Translations under genes and position numbers: made by a program | Source: Aureimonas sp. SK2 | Lineage (GTDB): Bacteria; Pseudomonadota; Alphaproteobacteria; Rhizobiales; Rhizobiaceae | NCBI RefSeq assembly: GCF_029813115.1 | Contig: NZ_JAPZDS010000010.1 | Span: 62,001 to 126,000 of the forward strand | Direction: 5' to 3' | DNA length: 64,000 bases | Shown here: positions 33,975-43,711 of the stretch, piece by piece | Numbering within the stretch: position 1 is the stretch's first letter | Layout of the letters: each line of letters starts with the position of its first letter | Notes under the pieces: model-generated | Seen by the model: the letters and a program-made list of their open reading frames with translations, nothing else | Databases searched by the model: none | Told to the model about the DNA's origin: nothing

Positions 33975-34982
33975 ATGAAGACGATGGCATTGCGCGCACC
34001 GGGCGGACTGGACCGTATCGTGATCGAGGACCGCCCCGATCCTGGTCAGCCCGGCCCCGGCGAGATCCGCGTTGCCCTGCACGGCGCTTCGCTGAACTAC
34101 CACGACCTCGCCGTCGCCACGGGGCAGATGAAGACCGCAGACGGACGCGTCCTCCTGGCGGACGGCGCGGGCATCGTGGAAAGCGTCGGCGAGGGCGTCG
34201 GCGAATTCGCGCCGGGGGACATGGTCGTCTCCTGCTTCTTTCCGGATTGGCAGGACGGCTTGCCGACCAAGGGCGATTTCAGCCGCACGCCCGGCGACGG
34301 CATCGACGGTTTCGCCTGCGAGACCGCGATCCTCCCGGCCACCGCCTTCACTCGCGCTCCCCGAGGCTACGACGCGGTGGAGGCCGCCGCCATCACGACC
34401 GCCGGACTGACGGCCTGGCGCGCCCTCGTCGGCGACGGCCGATTGAAGGCGGGCGATACGGTCCTCCTCCTGGGTACGGGCGGCGTCTCCATCTGGGCGC
34501 TCCAGATCGCGCGGATGGTCGGCGCGCGCGTCGCCATCACCTCGTCCTCGGACGAGAAGCTGGAGCGCGCCCGCGCCTTGGGAGCCGAGTTCACGCTCAA
34601 CTATCGTGCCGAGCCGGAATGGGGCCGCCGCGTTCGGGACTGGACCGGGGGCGAGGGCGTCGATCACGTGGTCGAGGTCGGAGGACCCGGAACCCTCGCG
34701 CAGTCCATCGAGGCCGTACGGATCGGCGGCCACATCGCGCTGATCGGCGTTCTCACGGGATTCTCGGGAGAGGTCCCGACCGGCGCCTTCATGAGCAAGC
34801 AGGCGCGGCTGCAAGGGCTGATCGTCGGGAGCCGGCGCCAGCAACAGGATTTCGTCCGCGCGCTGGAAGCGAACGCCGTCCGGCCGGTCATCGATCGCCG
34901 GTTTCCGCTGGAGGACCTCTCGGACGCCTTCCGGCACGAACAAGGCGCGAGCCATTTCGGCAAGATCGGGATCGAATGGTAG
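33975..34982 (+). CDS. Medium-chain dehydrogenase/reductase without zinc ligands (quinone-oxidoreductase-like)
   Basis: A 335-residue MDR-fold oxidoreductase. The cofactor motif LLLGTGGVSIWALQIAR (about 158) and NYHDLAVATG (about 38) are clear. The GHE zinc-binding motif of alcohol dehydrogenases is replaced by ADGAGIVESVGEG and no structural-zinc cysteine cluster is seen, so it should be zinc-independent. The ATG at 33975 follows GGAG by 8 bases. It lies 180 bases after the SorC-DhaK gene in the same direction and might belong to that operon, but the gap leaves this open. Substrate unknown. Confidence 0.85.
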   Translation: MKTMALRAPGGLDRIVIEDRPDPGQPGPGEIRVALHGASLNYHDLAVATGQMKTADGRVLLADGAGIVESVGEGVGEFAPGDMVVSCFFPDWQDGLPTKGDFSRTPGDGIDGFACETAILPATAFTRAPRGYDAVEAAAITTAGLTAWRALVGDGRLKAGDTVLLLGTGGVSIWALQIARMVGARVAITSSSDEKLERARALGAEFTLNYRAEPEWGRRVRDWTGGEGVDHVVEVGGPGTLAQSIEAVRIGGHIALIGVLTGFSGEVPTGAFMSKQARLQGLIVGSRRQQQDFVRALEANAVRPVIDRRFPLEDLSDAFRHEQGASHFGKIGIEW

Positions 34983-35026
34983 GAGGCTGACCAGCGAAGC
35001 GACCCTATCGGCGCCCGGTGCTGCTG

Positions 35027-35055
35027 GCAGACCCCGACGCGAGACCGGGGTCTGC
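35027..35055 (+). terminator. 10-bp hairpin downstream of the MDR gene
   Basis: Perfect arms GCAGACCCCG / CGGGGTCTGC with a 9-base loop, 45 bases after the stop, in the convergent gap with an SDR gene. No T-run. A second hairpin (CGGGAAGC / GCTTCCCG) lies about 60 bases further on and may serve the opposite strand. Confidence 0.55.
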
Positions 35056-35271
35056 GCTCCCGCGCGGCAGGACAGGATCGGAGCCCGTGACGACAGGCCG
35101 GTCGGGAACCTCGAGGTCACGGGAAGCGGGGCCTCGGGCTTCCCGCTGCGGGCCTCTCCAAGCCGTCGGCGCCAACGGGGACGTCGCCGGCGAGCCGTCG
35201 ATACGTGACGGCCTGCCCGCGGAACCGTTCGGGAGCGAACCTTTGGCGGCCGGGCGGACCGGCGCCGATGG

Positions 35272-36147
35272 TCAGTACATGGGCATGCCGCCGGTGATCG
35301 GAATCACCGCGCCGGACATGTAACTGCCCTCCCGCGAGGCCAGCAGCACGTAAGCGGCGGCGAGTTCGCCCGGCTGCCCGGCCCGGCCGAGCGGCGTGTT
35401 GTGCCCAAGCGTCTCCAGCGTCTCCGAATCCTTGGCGATCGGCTGTATCGGGGTCCAGACCGGGCCGGGCGCGACCGCGTTGACGCGGATGCCCTTGGGG
35501 GCAAGGAGGTTCGAGAGACCGATCGTGAGGCTGGAGATCGCCCCCTTGGTGGCGGCGTAGACGATCATGCTTTCGGTTGCGACTTTCGCCTGCACGCTCG
35601 TCGTGTTCACGATGGCCGCGCCCGGTTTCATGTGCGGCACCGCCGCCTTGGACAGGCGGATCATCGCGAAGACGTTGGCCTGGAAGGCGGCCTCCATCTC
35701 GTCGTCGTCGATGTCGGCGAGATCCTCGTTGGTGGTCTGGGCCGCCGCGTTGTTGACGAGGATGTCGATCCCTCCGAACTCGGCGACCGTCCGATCGACG
35801 AGGGACGCGCAAACATCCCGCTCGCGGATGTCGCCCGGCAGGAGAAGGCAGCGGCGGCCTGCCTTCTCCACGAAGGCCCTCGTTTCCTCGGCGTCGGTCT
35901 GTTCCTCGGCGAGATAGGAGATCGCGACGTCGGCGCCTTCGCGGGCATAGGCGATGGCGACCGCCTTGCCGATGCCGGAGTCCCCGCCCGTGATCAGGGC
36001 GACTTTGCCTTCGAGCAGCCCCTTGCCGACGTAGCTTTCCTCGCCGTGGTCCGGCTTGAAGCGCATCCGGGTCTCGAAGCCCGGCTGCGGCTGCGGCTGT
36101 TCGCCGGGAAAGCGCGTCGGTTGGCTGGTGCGGGGATCATCGGTCAT
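35272..36147 (-). CDS. Stress-type short-chain dehydrogenase (YdaD/YhdF-like SDR)
   Basis: A 291-residue SDR with the extended N-terminus of the general-stress SDR group (FPGEQPQPQPG then MRFKPDHGEESYVG). The cofactor motif TGGDSGIGKAVAIAYA (about 54), NNAAAQ, catalytic Ser in NTTSVQAK and Y-x3-K in VYAATKGA are present. Members of this group are annotated as stress proteins or glucose/ribitol-type dehydrogenases; no firm substrate is known. ATG 36147 is chosen; an in-frame ATG five codons upstream is possible. Monocistronic. Confidence 0.85.
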   Translation of the reverse strand: MTDDPRTSQPTRFPGEQPQPQPGFETRMRFKPDHGEESYVGKGLLEGKVALITGGDSGIGKAVAIAYAREGADVAISYLAEEQTDAEETRAFVEKAGRRCLLLPGDIRERDVCASLVDRTVAEFGGIDILVNNAAAQTTNEDLADIDDDEMEAAFQANVFAMIRLSKAAVPHMKPGAAIVNTTSVQAKVATESMIVYAATKGAISSLTIGLSNLLAPKGIRVNAVAPGPVWTPIQPIAKDSETLETLGHNTPLGRAGQPGELAAAYVLLASREGSYMSGAVIPITGGMPMY

Positions 36148-36435
36148 GCGGGAGCGTCCCATCTGAAAGGTTACCGGCGAAACGGTCCATGCCTCGCGAT
36201 CGATCCGCCGCCGGAGGCAACGCGTCGTCTGACGAAGCCGATCCCGACGGGTGATGGCGACTGAACTCGTCTTGGCTGATCGGCATCGCTTTCCCAGTCC
36301 GGTCGCAAGGGTCCTCAAGCATCCTGGCCGCTCTGCTGCCCGAAGACCTCGGCTCGGTTTCCCGTGTCGAGGTGAGGACTTGCCAGAGGGCGTACCGGCG
36401 GGTACTGCCGGCCGGCAGCAAAGAAAGGTTTCCTT

Positions 36436-37398
36436 ATGACATTCCTGGGTTCGGTGTCCGCGTTCGTGGGAAGGACGTTCGCGGTCTGGGTCATCGTGTT
36501 CGCCGCCCTCGGCTTCTTCCTGCCCGGCGCGTTCAGCCCCGTCGCGCCCTATATCGTCACGTTGCTGGGAATCATCATGTTCGGCATGGGGCTCACCCTG
36601 TCGCTCGACGACTTCCGCGAGGTCGCCCGCCGTCCCTTCGACGTCGGTGTCGGGGTGCTCGGCCAGTTCCTGATCATGCCGCTCGTGGCGGTTGCCCTGA
36701 CCCGCATCGTCCCGATGACGCCGGAGGTCGCGGCGGGCGTGATTCTGGTCGGCTGCTGTCCGGGGGGCACGTCGAGCAACGTGATGACCTATCTGGGCAA
36801 GGGCGACGTCGCTCTCAGCGTGGCCTGCACCAGCGTCACGACGCTCCTGGCCCCGCTGGTGACGCCGTTCCTGGTCTGGCTCTTCGCCAGCCAGTTCCTG
36901 CCGGTCGATGCCATGAGCATGTTCGTCAGCATCGTGAAGGTCATCCTGATGCCGCTGGCCCTCGGCTTCGCGCTGCAGAAGCTTGCCCCTTCGCTGGTGC
37001 GCGTCGCCGAACCGGCGCTGCCGCTCGTCAGCGTCGCCGGCATCGTCCTGATCGTCGCGGCGGTCGTGGCCGTCAATCAGGCGGCCATCGCGACCTCCGG
37101 CCTCCTGATCTTCGCGGTGGTCATCCTGCACAACGGCATCGGATACACGCTGGGCTTCCTCGCGGCCTGGGCCTGCGGTCTGTCCCTGGCCCAACGCAAG
37201 GCCATCAGCATGGAGGTCGGCATGCAGAACAGCGGTCTGGGCGCGGCCCTGGCAAGTGCCCATTTCTCGCCGCTGGCTGCCGTCCCGAGCGCGATCTTCA
37301 GCGTCTGGCACAATATTTCCGGCGCGCTCCTCGCCAACCTCTTTGCGCGCATGCCCAACCGCGCCATCGAGGACCGAAGCGCCGCCCCCGCCGAATGA
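36436..37398 (+). CDS. Bile acid:sodium symporter family transporter (PanS-like)
   Basis: A 320-residue membrane protein with about ten hydrophobic segments. Motifs are LGIIMFGMGLTLSLDDF (about 42), VGCCPGGTSSNVMTYLGKGD (about 105) and VGMQNSGLGAALA (about 255), matching the PanS/YocS branch of the BASS family. PanS imports ketopantoate or other 2-keto acids with sodium in enterobacteria. The true substrate here cannot be told. Stand-alone gene; a hairpin follows in the convergent gap with katG. Confidence 0.88.
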   Translation: MTFLGSVSAFVGRTFAVWVIVFAALGFFLPGAFSPVAPYIVTLLGIIMFGMGLTLSLDDFREVARRPFDVGVGVLGQFLIMPLVAVALTRIVPMTPEVAAGVILVGCCPGGTSSNVMTYLGKGDVALSVACTSVTTLLAPLVTPFLVWLFASQFLPVDAMSMFVSIVKVILMPLALGFALQKLAPSLVRVAEPALPLVSVAGIVLIVAAVVAVNQAAIATSGLLIFAVVILHNGIGYTLGFLAAWACGLSLAQRKAISMEVGMQNSGLGAALASAHFSPLAAVPSAIFSVWHNISGALLANLFARMPNRAIEDRSAAPAE

Positions 37399-37475
37399 GC
37401 CTGTCGCACAGAAGCGGATGTCCGGAGGGGCAACGGCGGGGATGAGGCGGCAGCGAGCGAAGGCGTGAAGTCCGA

Positions 37476-37499
37476 ACGGCCGGGCGTAGACCCGGCCGT
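37476..37499. terminator. Hairpin between convergent panS-like and katG genes
   Basis: Perfect 9-bp arms ACGGCCGGG / CCCGGCCGT with a 6-base loop, 13 bases past the katG stop codon and about 78 past the transporter stop. It is positioned to end both transcripts. No T-run on either strand. Confidence 0.55.
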
Positions 37500-37512
37500 C
37501 CACGACGGGCCT

Positions 37513-39834
37513 TCAGGCCGCCATCGGTGCGTGGCGTCGATGCCCTTTCACGTCGTAGCGATCCAGCATCATGACCTTGTCCCAGACGCGCACGAAGTCG
37601 CGTACGAAACGTGCTTCGCCATCCACCCCCGCGTAGACGTCGGCGATCGAGCGAAGCTGCGCGTTGGAGCCGAAAACGAGGTCGTTGCGCGAGGCCGTGA
37701 AGCGACGCTCCCCTGTCTCTCGGTCGACCAGTTCGAACGTCATGGCCCTGTCGTCGAGCTTGCGCCAAACGAGGTCGGTGCTCAGGAGATTGCGCAGGAA
37801 GTCGGTCGAGAGAACGCCCACCCGATCGGTGAAGACGCCTTGGTCCGAACCGTCGTGATTGGCGCCGAGCGCACGCAACCCGGCGGTCAGCACCGTCCAT
37901 TCGGGAGCCGTCAGCTTCATGAGGTTGGCCTTGTCGAGGAACATCTCCTCGGGCGAGACACCCGTGCCGATCGTTCCGAAACCCTCGTCCACGTAGTTGC
38001 GGAAGCCGTCCACCACGGGCTTCAGCCAGTTGAACATCTCGATGTCGGTGAGTTCCTGCGTGGTGTCGACGCGGCCGGGCGTGAAGGGGACGCGCAACGC
38101 GCTGCCCGCCTCATGCGCCGCCCGCTCCACCGCCACGCATCCGCCGAGGACGATGAGGTCGGCGAGCGACACCCGCTTGCCGCCGCCCCGCCCCTCGTTG
38201 AACCTCGCCATGACACCGCGCAGCGCCTCCACGACGGGACCGGTTCGGCGGTTGACCGCCCAGCTCCGCTGCGGCTCCAGCGCCAGGCGTCCGCCGTTGG
38301 CACCGCCGCGCTTGTCGCTGTCGCGATAGGTGGAGGCGGCCGAGAAGGCGGTGAAGGCGAGGTCGGAGACCGAAAGGCCGGTGTCCGCGATCCGCCGCTT
38401 CAGCTCCTCGACCTCGGCGTCGCCGATCAGATCGTGGTCGCGATCGGGCAGCGGGTCCTGCCAGAGCAGCCCGTCCTCGATCGTCGCCTCCGGGCCCAGA
38501 TAACGGTGCCTGGGGCCCATGTCGCGATGGGTCAGCTTGTACCAGGCCTTGGAGAAGGCCTGCGTGAAGGCATCGAAGTCGGCGAGGAACTTCTCGCAGA
38601 CCTTGCGGTACTCGGGGTCCACCTTCAGCGCGATGTCGGTGGTCATCATCATAAGGGGATTCATCTGCCCCTCGACATGGGCGTCCGGCGTCTTGGGCGC
38701 GCCGGGATCGACGGGCGTCCACTGGATCGAGCCGGCGGGGCTCTTCGTCTGCTTCCACTCGTACCTGAACAGGTTCTCGAGGTAGCTGTTGTCCCAACGC
38801 GTCGGGTCGGGAGTCCAGGAGCCCTCGATGCCGTTGGTCATGGTGTCCTTGCCATGGCCCGTTCCGCGCGGATTGTGCCAGCCCAACCCCATGGCCTCCA
38901 TCGGCGCCATTTCCGGCGGGGGGCCGATCTCCCGCGAAGGCGTCATGCCATGGCTCTTGCCGAAGGCATGGCCGCCCGCGATCAGCGCCACGGTCTCCTC
39001 GTCGTTCATCGCCATGCGCGTGAAGGTGACGCGGATGTCGCGCGCCGAGCCCATCGGATCGCCGTCGCCGTTGGAGCCTTCCGGGTTCACGTAGATCAGC
39101 GCCTGGTGCGAGGCGGCCAGAGGGTTCTCGAGATCGTAGTCGGGATCGCCGTTGCGGCCGCGCCAGCGCTTGTCGCGCGCCGTCATCTTCTCGTAGTCCT
39201 CGGCCTTCTCCATGTCGAGGACTTCCGGTCCCCAATAGGTCGCGTCGTCGGCCTCCCACGCATCGAGACGACCGCCGGCGAAGCCGTAGGTGTCGAGACC
39301 CATGATCTCCAGCGCGCAGTTGCCGGTCAGCACCATCAGGTCGGCCCAGGACAGGGCGTTGCCGTACTTGTGCTTGATCGGCTGGAGCAGGCGGCGCGAC
39401 TTGTCGGTGTTGCCGTTGTCCCACCAGGAGGAGATGGGAGCGAAGCGCTGCATCCCGGTGCCCGCTCCCCCGCGCCCGTCGGCGATGCGGTAGGTTCCGG
39501 CCGAGTGCCAGGCCATGCGGATCATCTGGGGGCCGTAGTTGCCGTAGTCCGAGGGCCACCATGCGACCGAGGTGGTCAGGAAGGCCTTGATGTCGCGCTT
39601 CAGCTCGGCCAAGTCGATCCTGCCGAACTCGGCCGCGTAGTCGAAGTCGGGGCCAAGCGGATCGGCGGCCAGTCCGTTCTGGTGAAGAACCTCGACGCGC
39701 AGGCGGTGCGGATACCAGTTCTCAAGCGTCGGTCGGCTGCCCTGGGCACCGCCGATCCGGTCGCCGCCGAACGGGCACTTGCCCTTCATCGGATAGCTCT
39801 CGGTGTTGGTCTTGTCGTTCGGCAGATGGTCCAT
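37513..39834 (-). CDS. katG: Catalase-peroxidase KatG
   Basis: A 773-residue bifunctional haem catalase-peroxidase with two peroxidase-like domains. The distal Trp-His pair is in [11 protein letters not shown] (about 120), the crosslinking Tyr in IYVNPEG, the Met in [12 protein letters not shown] and the proximal His in [10 protein letters not shown], so the Met-Tyr-Trp adduct and haem pocket are intact. It is slightly longer than the usual 720-750 residues; the extra lies at the N-terminus before MKGKCPFGG, an alternative start at 39786. It removes H2O2. No OxyR gene or obvious site is adjacent. The gene is monocistronic, with a hairpin downstream. Confidence 0.95.
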   Translation of the reverse strand: MDHLPNDKTNTESYPMKGKCPFGGDRIGGAQGSRPTLENWYPHRLRVEVLHQNGLAADPLGPDFDYAAEFGRIDLAELKRDIKAFLTTSVAWWPSDYGNYGPQMIRMAWHSAGTYRIADGRGGAGTGMQRFAPISSWWDNGNTDKSRRLLQPIKHKYGNALSWADLMVLTGNCALEIMGLDTYGFAGGRLDAWEADDATYWGPEVLDMEKAEDYEKMTARDKRWRGRNGDPDYDLENPLAASHQALIYVNPEGSNGDGDPMGSARDIRVTFTRMAMNDEETVALIAGGHAFGKSHGMTPSREIGPPPEMAPMEAMGLGWHNPRGTGHGKDTMTNGIEGSWTPDPTRWDNSYLENLFRYEWKQTKSPAGSIQWTPVDPGAPKTPDAHVEGQMNPLMMMTTDIALKVDPEYRKVCEKFLADFDAFTQAFSKAWYKLTHRDMGPRHRYLGPEATIEDGLLWQDPLPDRDHDLIGDAEVEELKRRIADTGLSVSDLAFTAFSAASTYRDSDKRGGANGGRLALEPQRSWAVNRRTGPVVEALRGVMARFNEGRGGGKRVSLADLIVLGGCVAVERAAHEAGSALRVPFTPGRVDTTQELTDIEMFNWLKPVVDGFRNYVDEGFGTIGTGVSPEEMFLDKANLMKLTAPEWTVLTAGLRALGANHDGSDQGVFTDRVGVLSTDFLRNLLSTDLVWRKLDDRAMTFELVDRETGERRFTASRNDLVFGSNAQLRSIADVYAGVDGEARFVRDFVRVWDKVMMLDRYDVKGHRRHAPMAA

Positions 39835-40113
39835 GGTGGCGTCCGCTCCGTCAGCAGGCGTCGCGCTCGAACGGTATGGAGGCGGCGGACGCCATCCGTC
39901 GCGACCGCTCCCCATCGCGTTCGAGGCGACTTCTATAGGCGGCAAATGACATGGCGCAGCCTGGCCCGTCTGCAACGTGTCGATCCTGTCTGAGACGTTT
40001 TGCCGTAGCTGTCGGAGAGGCACGTCCTCGCCCTTCGCCGGCACACGCGCTGCCGGCCTTCAGCAAGGCGGGAACCGGCCGAGGCATCGAAGCCAGGCGT
40101 CGGCGTTGATTGA

Positions 40114-40749
40114 GTCCCCTATCCGGGTGATGCGTCCACCGCAGCGTTCGCACCGGTTCTTTCCGGCGACAGCACGCCGCATCGGCGGACCGGCCGTGCC
40201 GACGACGTCGATGCCGCGGCGGTCATGGCGGACCTCTACCGGACCATCATGCCCGCGGACCCCGATGCGCGCTTCACGATCGGACGGATCGAGACGCGGC
40301 CCGGGTCCGTCAACGCGATACCCGAACGCGTGCGCTTCACCGTCGATTTGCGCCATCCCGACGCCGCGGTCCTGGATGCGCTGGCCCAGCGGATCCGGAG
40401 CGTCTGCGAGGAGGCCTCGGCGCAGGCCGGCTGCACCTGGTCGATGCAACGCCTCGTCGACATGCCGCCGACCGCCTTTCCCGTGGCCATGGTCGAACGG
40501 GTGGAGGCCAGCGCGCGGCGTGCAGGGCTCGCCTCGCGCCGCATCGTATCGGGCGCCTTCCACGACGCGCTCCATCTCGCCCGGTGCGCCCCGACCGCGA
40601 TGATCTTCTGCCCCTGCCGCGAGGGAATCAGCCACAACGAGGCGGAGCATGTCGAGCCCCGCTTCGTCCTCGCAGGGGCGCAAGTCCTTCTGGAAGCCGC
40701 CCTGTCCCTGATCGAGATCGTGACGCCGGTCGGCCCGACGCCGGCATAG
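40114..40749 (+). pseudogene. C-terminal remnant of an M20-family amidohydrolase (AllC/N-carbamoyl amino acid hydrolase)
   Basis: The frame opens at 40114 right after a stop. It reads into FTIGRIETRPGSVNAIPERV, VRFTVDLRHPD and SGAFHDALHLARCAPTAMIF, ending with ISHNEAEHVEP. These are the dimerisation lid and C-terminal metal-binding half of the allantoate amidohydrolase/carbamoylase family. Full members have about 410 residues; the first half with most metal ligands is missing. Residues before about 40200 are only faintly family-like. An ATG at 40225 could start a 174-residue product, but it would lack the active site. Best read as a truncated pseudogene. Confidence 0.75.
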
Positions 40750-40948
40750 GCCCGGCATAGGCGTTCTCGTAGACCTCGCGCCCTTGCCTCCCTTCACAGA
40801 CCTGTTCCACGTGAAACGGAAACGCGCGGGAAGCCGCCGCATGGGGTTCCTTCTCCGATCCATCGACGCGACGGTCTCCGCATTCTCCCAGCGGTTCAGG
40901 GGCGCTTCAGACACGGCCTTCCGTCCGCGACGGACATCCCGGCGTGCC

Positions 40949-41308
40949 TCAGCCGTCCCGCGGCTGAAGGAAATCCTGTCGAAAGGGCGTGAACGTATCG
41001 ACGAGGCGCCCTGCTTCGAGGGCCTTCACGCCATGCCGCAGGCCGGACGGCACGATGAAGCAGTCGCCCGCCCGCAACGTCTCGGTGCGACCGTCGATCG
41101 TCACCTCGAAGGCGCCTTCGGCGACGTAGCTCGACTGGACATGCGGGTGCTCGTGCAGCCAGCCGACGCCGCCCGCCTCGAAGCGGAACTCCACCATCAT
41201 CAGTTCGGGCGTCCAGCAGACGATGCGTCGCAGATTGCCGTCCGGCGTCGGCTCCCAGGTGCCGTCGCCGGCACGCGCGAAGATGTCGGAGGTTTGGGCT
41301 TCGGTCAT
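40949..41308 (-). CDS. kdgF: Cupin protein KdgF-like, unsaturated-uronate conversion
   Basis: A 119-residue single-domain cupin. Metal ligands are in WLHEHPHVQSSYVAEG (about 45-60) and SGLRHGVKAL (about 88), as in KdgF, which speeds ring opening of 4,5-unsaturated uronates to 4-deoxy-L-threo-5-hexosulose uronate. It lies five bases after kduD and last in the kduI-kduD-kdgF string, which supports the call. ATG 41308 is the start; the longer frame upstream is a shadow of kduD. Confidence 0.85.
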   Translation of the reverse strand: MTEAQTSDIFARAGDGTWEPTPDGNLRRIVCWTPELMMVEFRFEAGGVGWLHEHPHVQSSYVAEGAFEVTIDGRTETLRAGDCFIVPSGLRHGVKALEAGRLVDTFTPFRQDFLQPRDG

Positions 41309-41313
41309 CTCGG

Positions 41314-42072
41314 TCACCTCGCGAGCCAGCCGCCGTCGACCGGGAGGATGGCGCCATGGATGTATCGGGAGGCTCCGGCCAGCAGGAACACCGCCGCAGC
41401 GCCGATGTCGTCCGGCGCGCCCCAGCGGCCGGCGGGAATGCGCTCCAGAATGGCGCGCGAACGGTCGGGATCGGCCCGAAGCGCCTCGGTATTGTTGGTT
41501 TCGATGTAGCCGGGCGCGACGGCATTGACGTTGATGCCGCGCGACGCCCACTCGTTGGCGAGGATCTTGGTGATGCCCGCCACGCCGTGCTTGGCCGCCG
41601 TATAGGAGGGCACGCGGATGCCGCCCTGGAACGACAGGAGCGAGGCGATGTTGACGACCTGCCCGGGCAGGCCCTCGGCGAGGCGCCGCCGCGCGAAGGC
41701 CTGCGAGAGGAAGAACACCGACTTCAGATTCACGTCCATCACGCAATCCCAGTCGGCTTCGGTGAAGTCGACCGAATCCGCGCGGCGGATGATGCCGGCA
41801 TTGTTGACGAGCCCGTCGAGCGGTGCCTGCTCCATCACGGTTTCCAAGGCCGCGACACCGGAGGCCACGTCGGACAGATCGACGACGCAGCTCGCGAACG
41901 AGCCGCCGACCTCCGCTACCTGTTCGGCGGTCTCGTCCATCGCCGAGCGGCCGATGCCGACCACCGCGCCGCCCGCGCGCGCAACGGCAAGGGCGATCCC
42001 TTGGCCGATCCCGGTGTTGGCGCCGGTCACCGCGACGCGCCTGCCGACGAGGCTGAACGGATCGCCGCTCAT
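41314..42072 (-). CDS. kduD: 2-dehydro-3-deoxy-D-gluconate 5-dehydrogenase KduD
   Basis: A 252-residue SDR. The opening FSLVGRRVAVTGANTGIGQG, NNAGIIRR, NIASLLSFQGG, Y-x3-K in SYTAAKHG and GYIETNNTEALR are characteristic of KduD. It reduces 3-deoxy-D-glycero-2,5-hexodiulosonate to 2-keto-3-deoxygluconate with NADH. The start ATG 42072 shares one base with the kduI stop (TGATG), so they are coupled. Upstream in-frame sequence belongs to the kduI shadow. Confidence 0.94.
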   Translation of the reverse strand: MSGDPFSLVGRRVAVTGANTGIGQGIALAVARAGGAVVGIGRSAMDETAEQVAEVGGSFASCVVDLSDVASGVAALETVMEQAPLDGLVNNAGIIRRADSVDFTEADWDCVMDVNLKSVFFLSQAFARRRLAEGLPGQVVNIASLLSFQGGIRVPSYTAAKHGVAGITKILANEWASRGINVNAVAPGYIETNNTEALRADPDRSRAILERIPAGRWGAPDDIGAAAVFLLAGASRYIHGAILPVDGGWLAR

Positions 42073-42908
42073 CAGCGCAGGTCCTGCAGCGGCGCGGGGT
42101 CCATGTCGGTGTAGTCGACATTGTCGCCGGCCATTGCCCAGACGAAGGAATAGGCCGCCGTTCCGCAGCCCGAATGGATCGACCAAGGCGGCGAGACCAC
42201 GGCCTCCTCGTTGGCCATCACGATATGGCGGGTCTCGCTCGGCTCGCCCATGAGGTGGAAGACGCGGGCGGTGTCCGCGATGTCGAAGTAGAGATAGGCC
42301 TCCATGCGCCGGTCGTGCACATGGGCCGGCATGGTGTTCCAGACCGACCCGTCCGCGAGCTTGGTCATGCCCACGACGATCTGGCAGGTCTCGATCGTCG
42401 TCGTGTACTGGAAGATCGAGCGTTCGTTGGAGGTCTCGCGCGCACCGAGGTCGATACGCTTTGCGGCCTCGTGCGGGATGTGCCGGGTGGGTAGCGCCTT
42501 GTGGGCGGGCGCCGAGAGGAGATAGAGGCGGGCGGGATCCGCGGCGTCGGCCGAGCGGAACGTGACCTCCTGCCCCAGGCCGACATAGAGCATGTCGCGG
42601 GCCTTGAGCCGGTGCGTCTCGCCGCCAACGCCGATTTCCGCCCCGCCGCCGCCGACATGGACGACGACGAGTTCGCGCCGCTCCAGGAAGCGTGCCGTGC
42701 CGTTCGGGCGGATCGTCTCGAGCGCCAGCGGCTCGCCTCCGGGGACGGCGCCCCCGACGATCATGCGGTCGTAGTGGGTGTAGGTCAGTCGGATGCGGCC
42801 GGGCTGGAAAAGCTCCTGGATCAGGAAGTGGTGGCGGAGTTCCTCCGTTCCCATGGCCGCGGCGGCTTCGGGGTGAACGGCGAAGCGGGTCTCGTGATCG
42901 ATCGTCAT
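42072..42908 (-). CDS. kduI: 5-dehydro-4-deoxy-D-glucuronate isomerase KduI
   Basis: A 278-residue bicupin isomerase converting 4-deoxy-L-threo-5-hexosulose uronate to 3-deoxy-D-glycero-2,5-hexodiulosonate. Family segments are the N-terminal FLIQELFQPGRIRLTYTHYD, zinc ligands in PAHVHDRRMEAYLYFD (about 195-210) and PPWSIHSGCGT (about 240). Of normal length. The ATG overlaps the GntR stop by four bases and its stop overlaps kduD, so gntR-kduI-kduD is tightly coupled. The substrate comes from unsaturated oligogalacturonates or similar uronate polymers; no polysaccharide lyase is encoded in the window. Confidence 0.95.
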   Translation of the reverse strand: MTIDHETRFAVHPEAAAAMGTEELRHHFLIQELFQPGRIRLTYTHYDRMIVGGAVPGGEPLALETIRPNGTARFLERRELVVVHVGGGGAEIGVGGETHRLKARDMLYVGLGQEVTFRSADAADPARLYLLSAPAHKALPTRHIPHEAAKRIDLGARETSNERSIFQYTTTIETCQIVVGMTKLADGSVWNTMPAHVHDRRMEAYLYFDIADTARVFHLMGEPSETRHIVMANEEAVVSPPWSIHSGCGTAAYSFVWAMAGDNVDYTDMDPAPLQDLR

Positions 42909-43699
42909 GACGGTCCTGATGCTGTGTCGGGAACGAGGTGGGCCGCGGCTGCGGCCGCGTAGGATTCCTGCTGGTAGGTCAGGCGGCGTCGGTAGCGTTG
43001 CTGGGCCGCGAAGAGGTGGCGGCGCATGGCGTCGCGTGCGCCTTGCGGGTCGCGCGTCGAAATGGCCTGGAGAATGGCGAGGTGCTCGCGCTGGAGGCCC
43101 ATCAGATATTCGGGGGAAAGGACTTCCACCGAATACCAGGGCGACGTCCGGTCGCAAGGGATGGTCCGGTCGCCGAGCGCGTCGAGAATGTCGAGATAGA
43201 ACGGATTGTTGGTCGCGGCCGCGATCTCGCGGTGAAAGGCGAAGTCGGCCTTGCCGGTCTGCTCGCCGCGCTGGATCAGCCGGTCGAATTCGAAGAAGGC
43301 TTCCTGGATGCGGGCGACCTGCGAGGCGTTGGAGCGCTCGGCCGCCAGCCCCGCGCTTTCGATCTCGAGGCCCATGCGCACTTCGAGGACGTTGATCGCC
43401 TGGCTGATGCGGTCGCCGACGTCGGCGGCGATGGAGGCGATCTTGTGCTGCGGGTTCATCCGCACGAAGACGCCGGCTCCGTGCCGGGCCTCCACCAGCC
43501 CGTCGGCCGACAAGATCGCGACCGCCTCTCGCACCACTGTCCGGCTGACGCCGAAGATCTCGGACATGCGCGTCTCGGTCGGCAGCTTCTCGCCGACCGA
43601 GAAGTCGCCGGCGATGATCTGAGCGCGCAGGGCCTGGACGACGCTGTCCGACAGCTTCGCCCTGCGCTCGACCCGCACCGTTCCGAAAACTTCGCTCAT
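42905..43699 (-). CDS. GntR/FCD-family regulator of the uronate operon
   Basis: A 264-residue regulator. The winged helix (LPTETRMSEIFGVSRTVVRE, about 40-60) is followed by an FCD domain with its metal-binding His/Asp positions (FHREIAAATNNPFY about 165). It resembles the UxuR/ExuR/LldR branch. Embedded between dctM (12-base gap) and kduI (four-base overlap), it is expressed with the genes it presumably controls. A uronate or keto-deoxy-gluconate-type effector is likely, by context only. Confidence 0.88.
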   Translation of the reverse strand: MSEVFGTVRVERRAKLSDSVVQALRAQIIAGDFSVGEKLPTETRMSEIFGVSRTVVREAVAILSADGLVEARHGAGVFVRMNPQHKIASIAADVGDRISQAINVLEVRMGLEIESAGLAAERSNASQVARIQEAFFEFDRLIQRGEQTGKADFAFHREIAAATNNPFYLDILDALGDRTIPCDRTSPWYSVEVLSPEYLMGLQREHLAILQAISTRDPQGARDAMRRHLFAAQQRYRRRLTYQQESYAAAAAAHLVPDTASGPS

Positions 43700-43711
43700 C
43701 CCAGCAATCCC

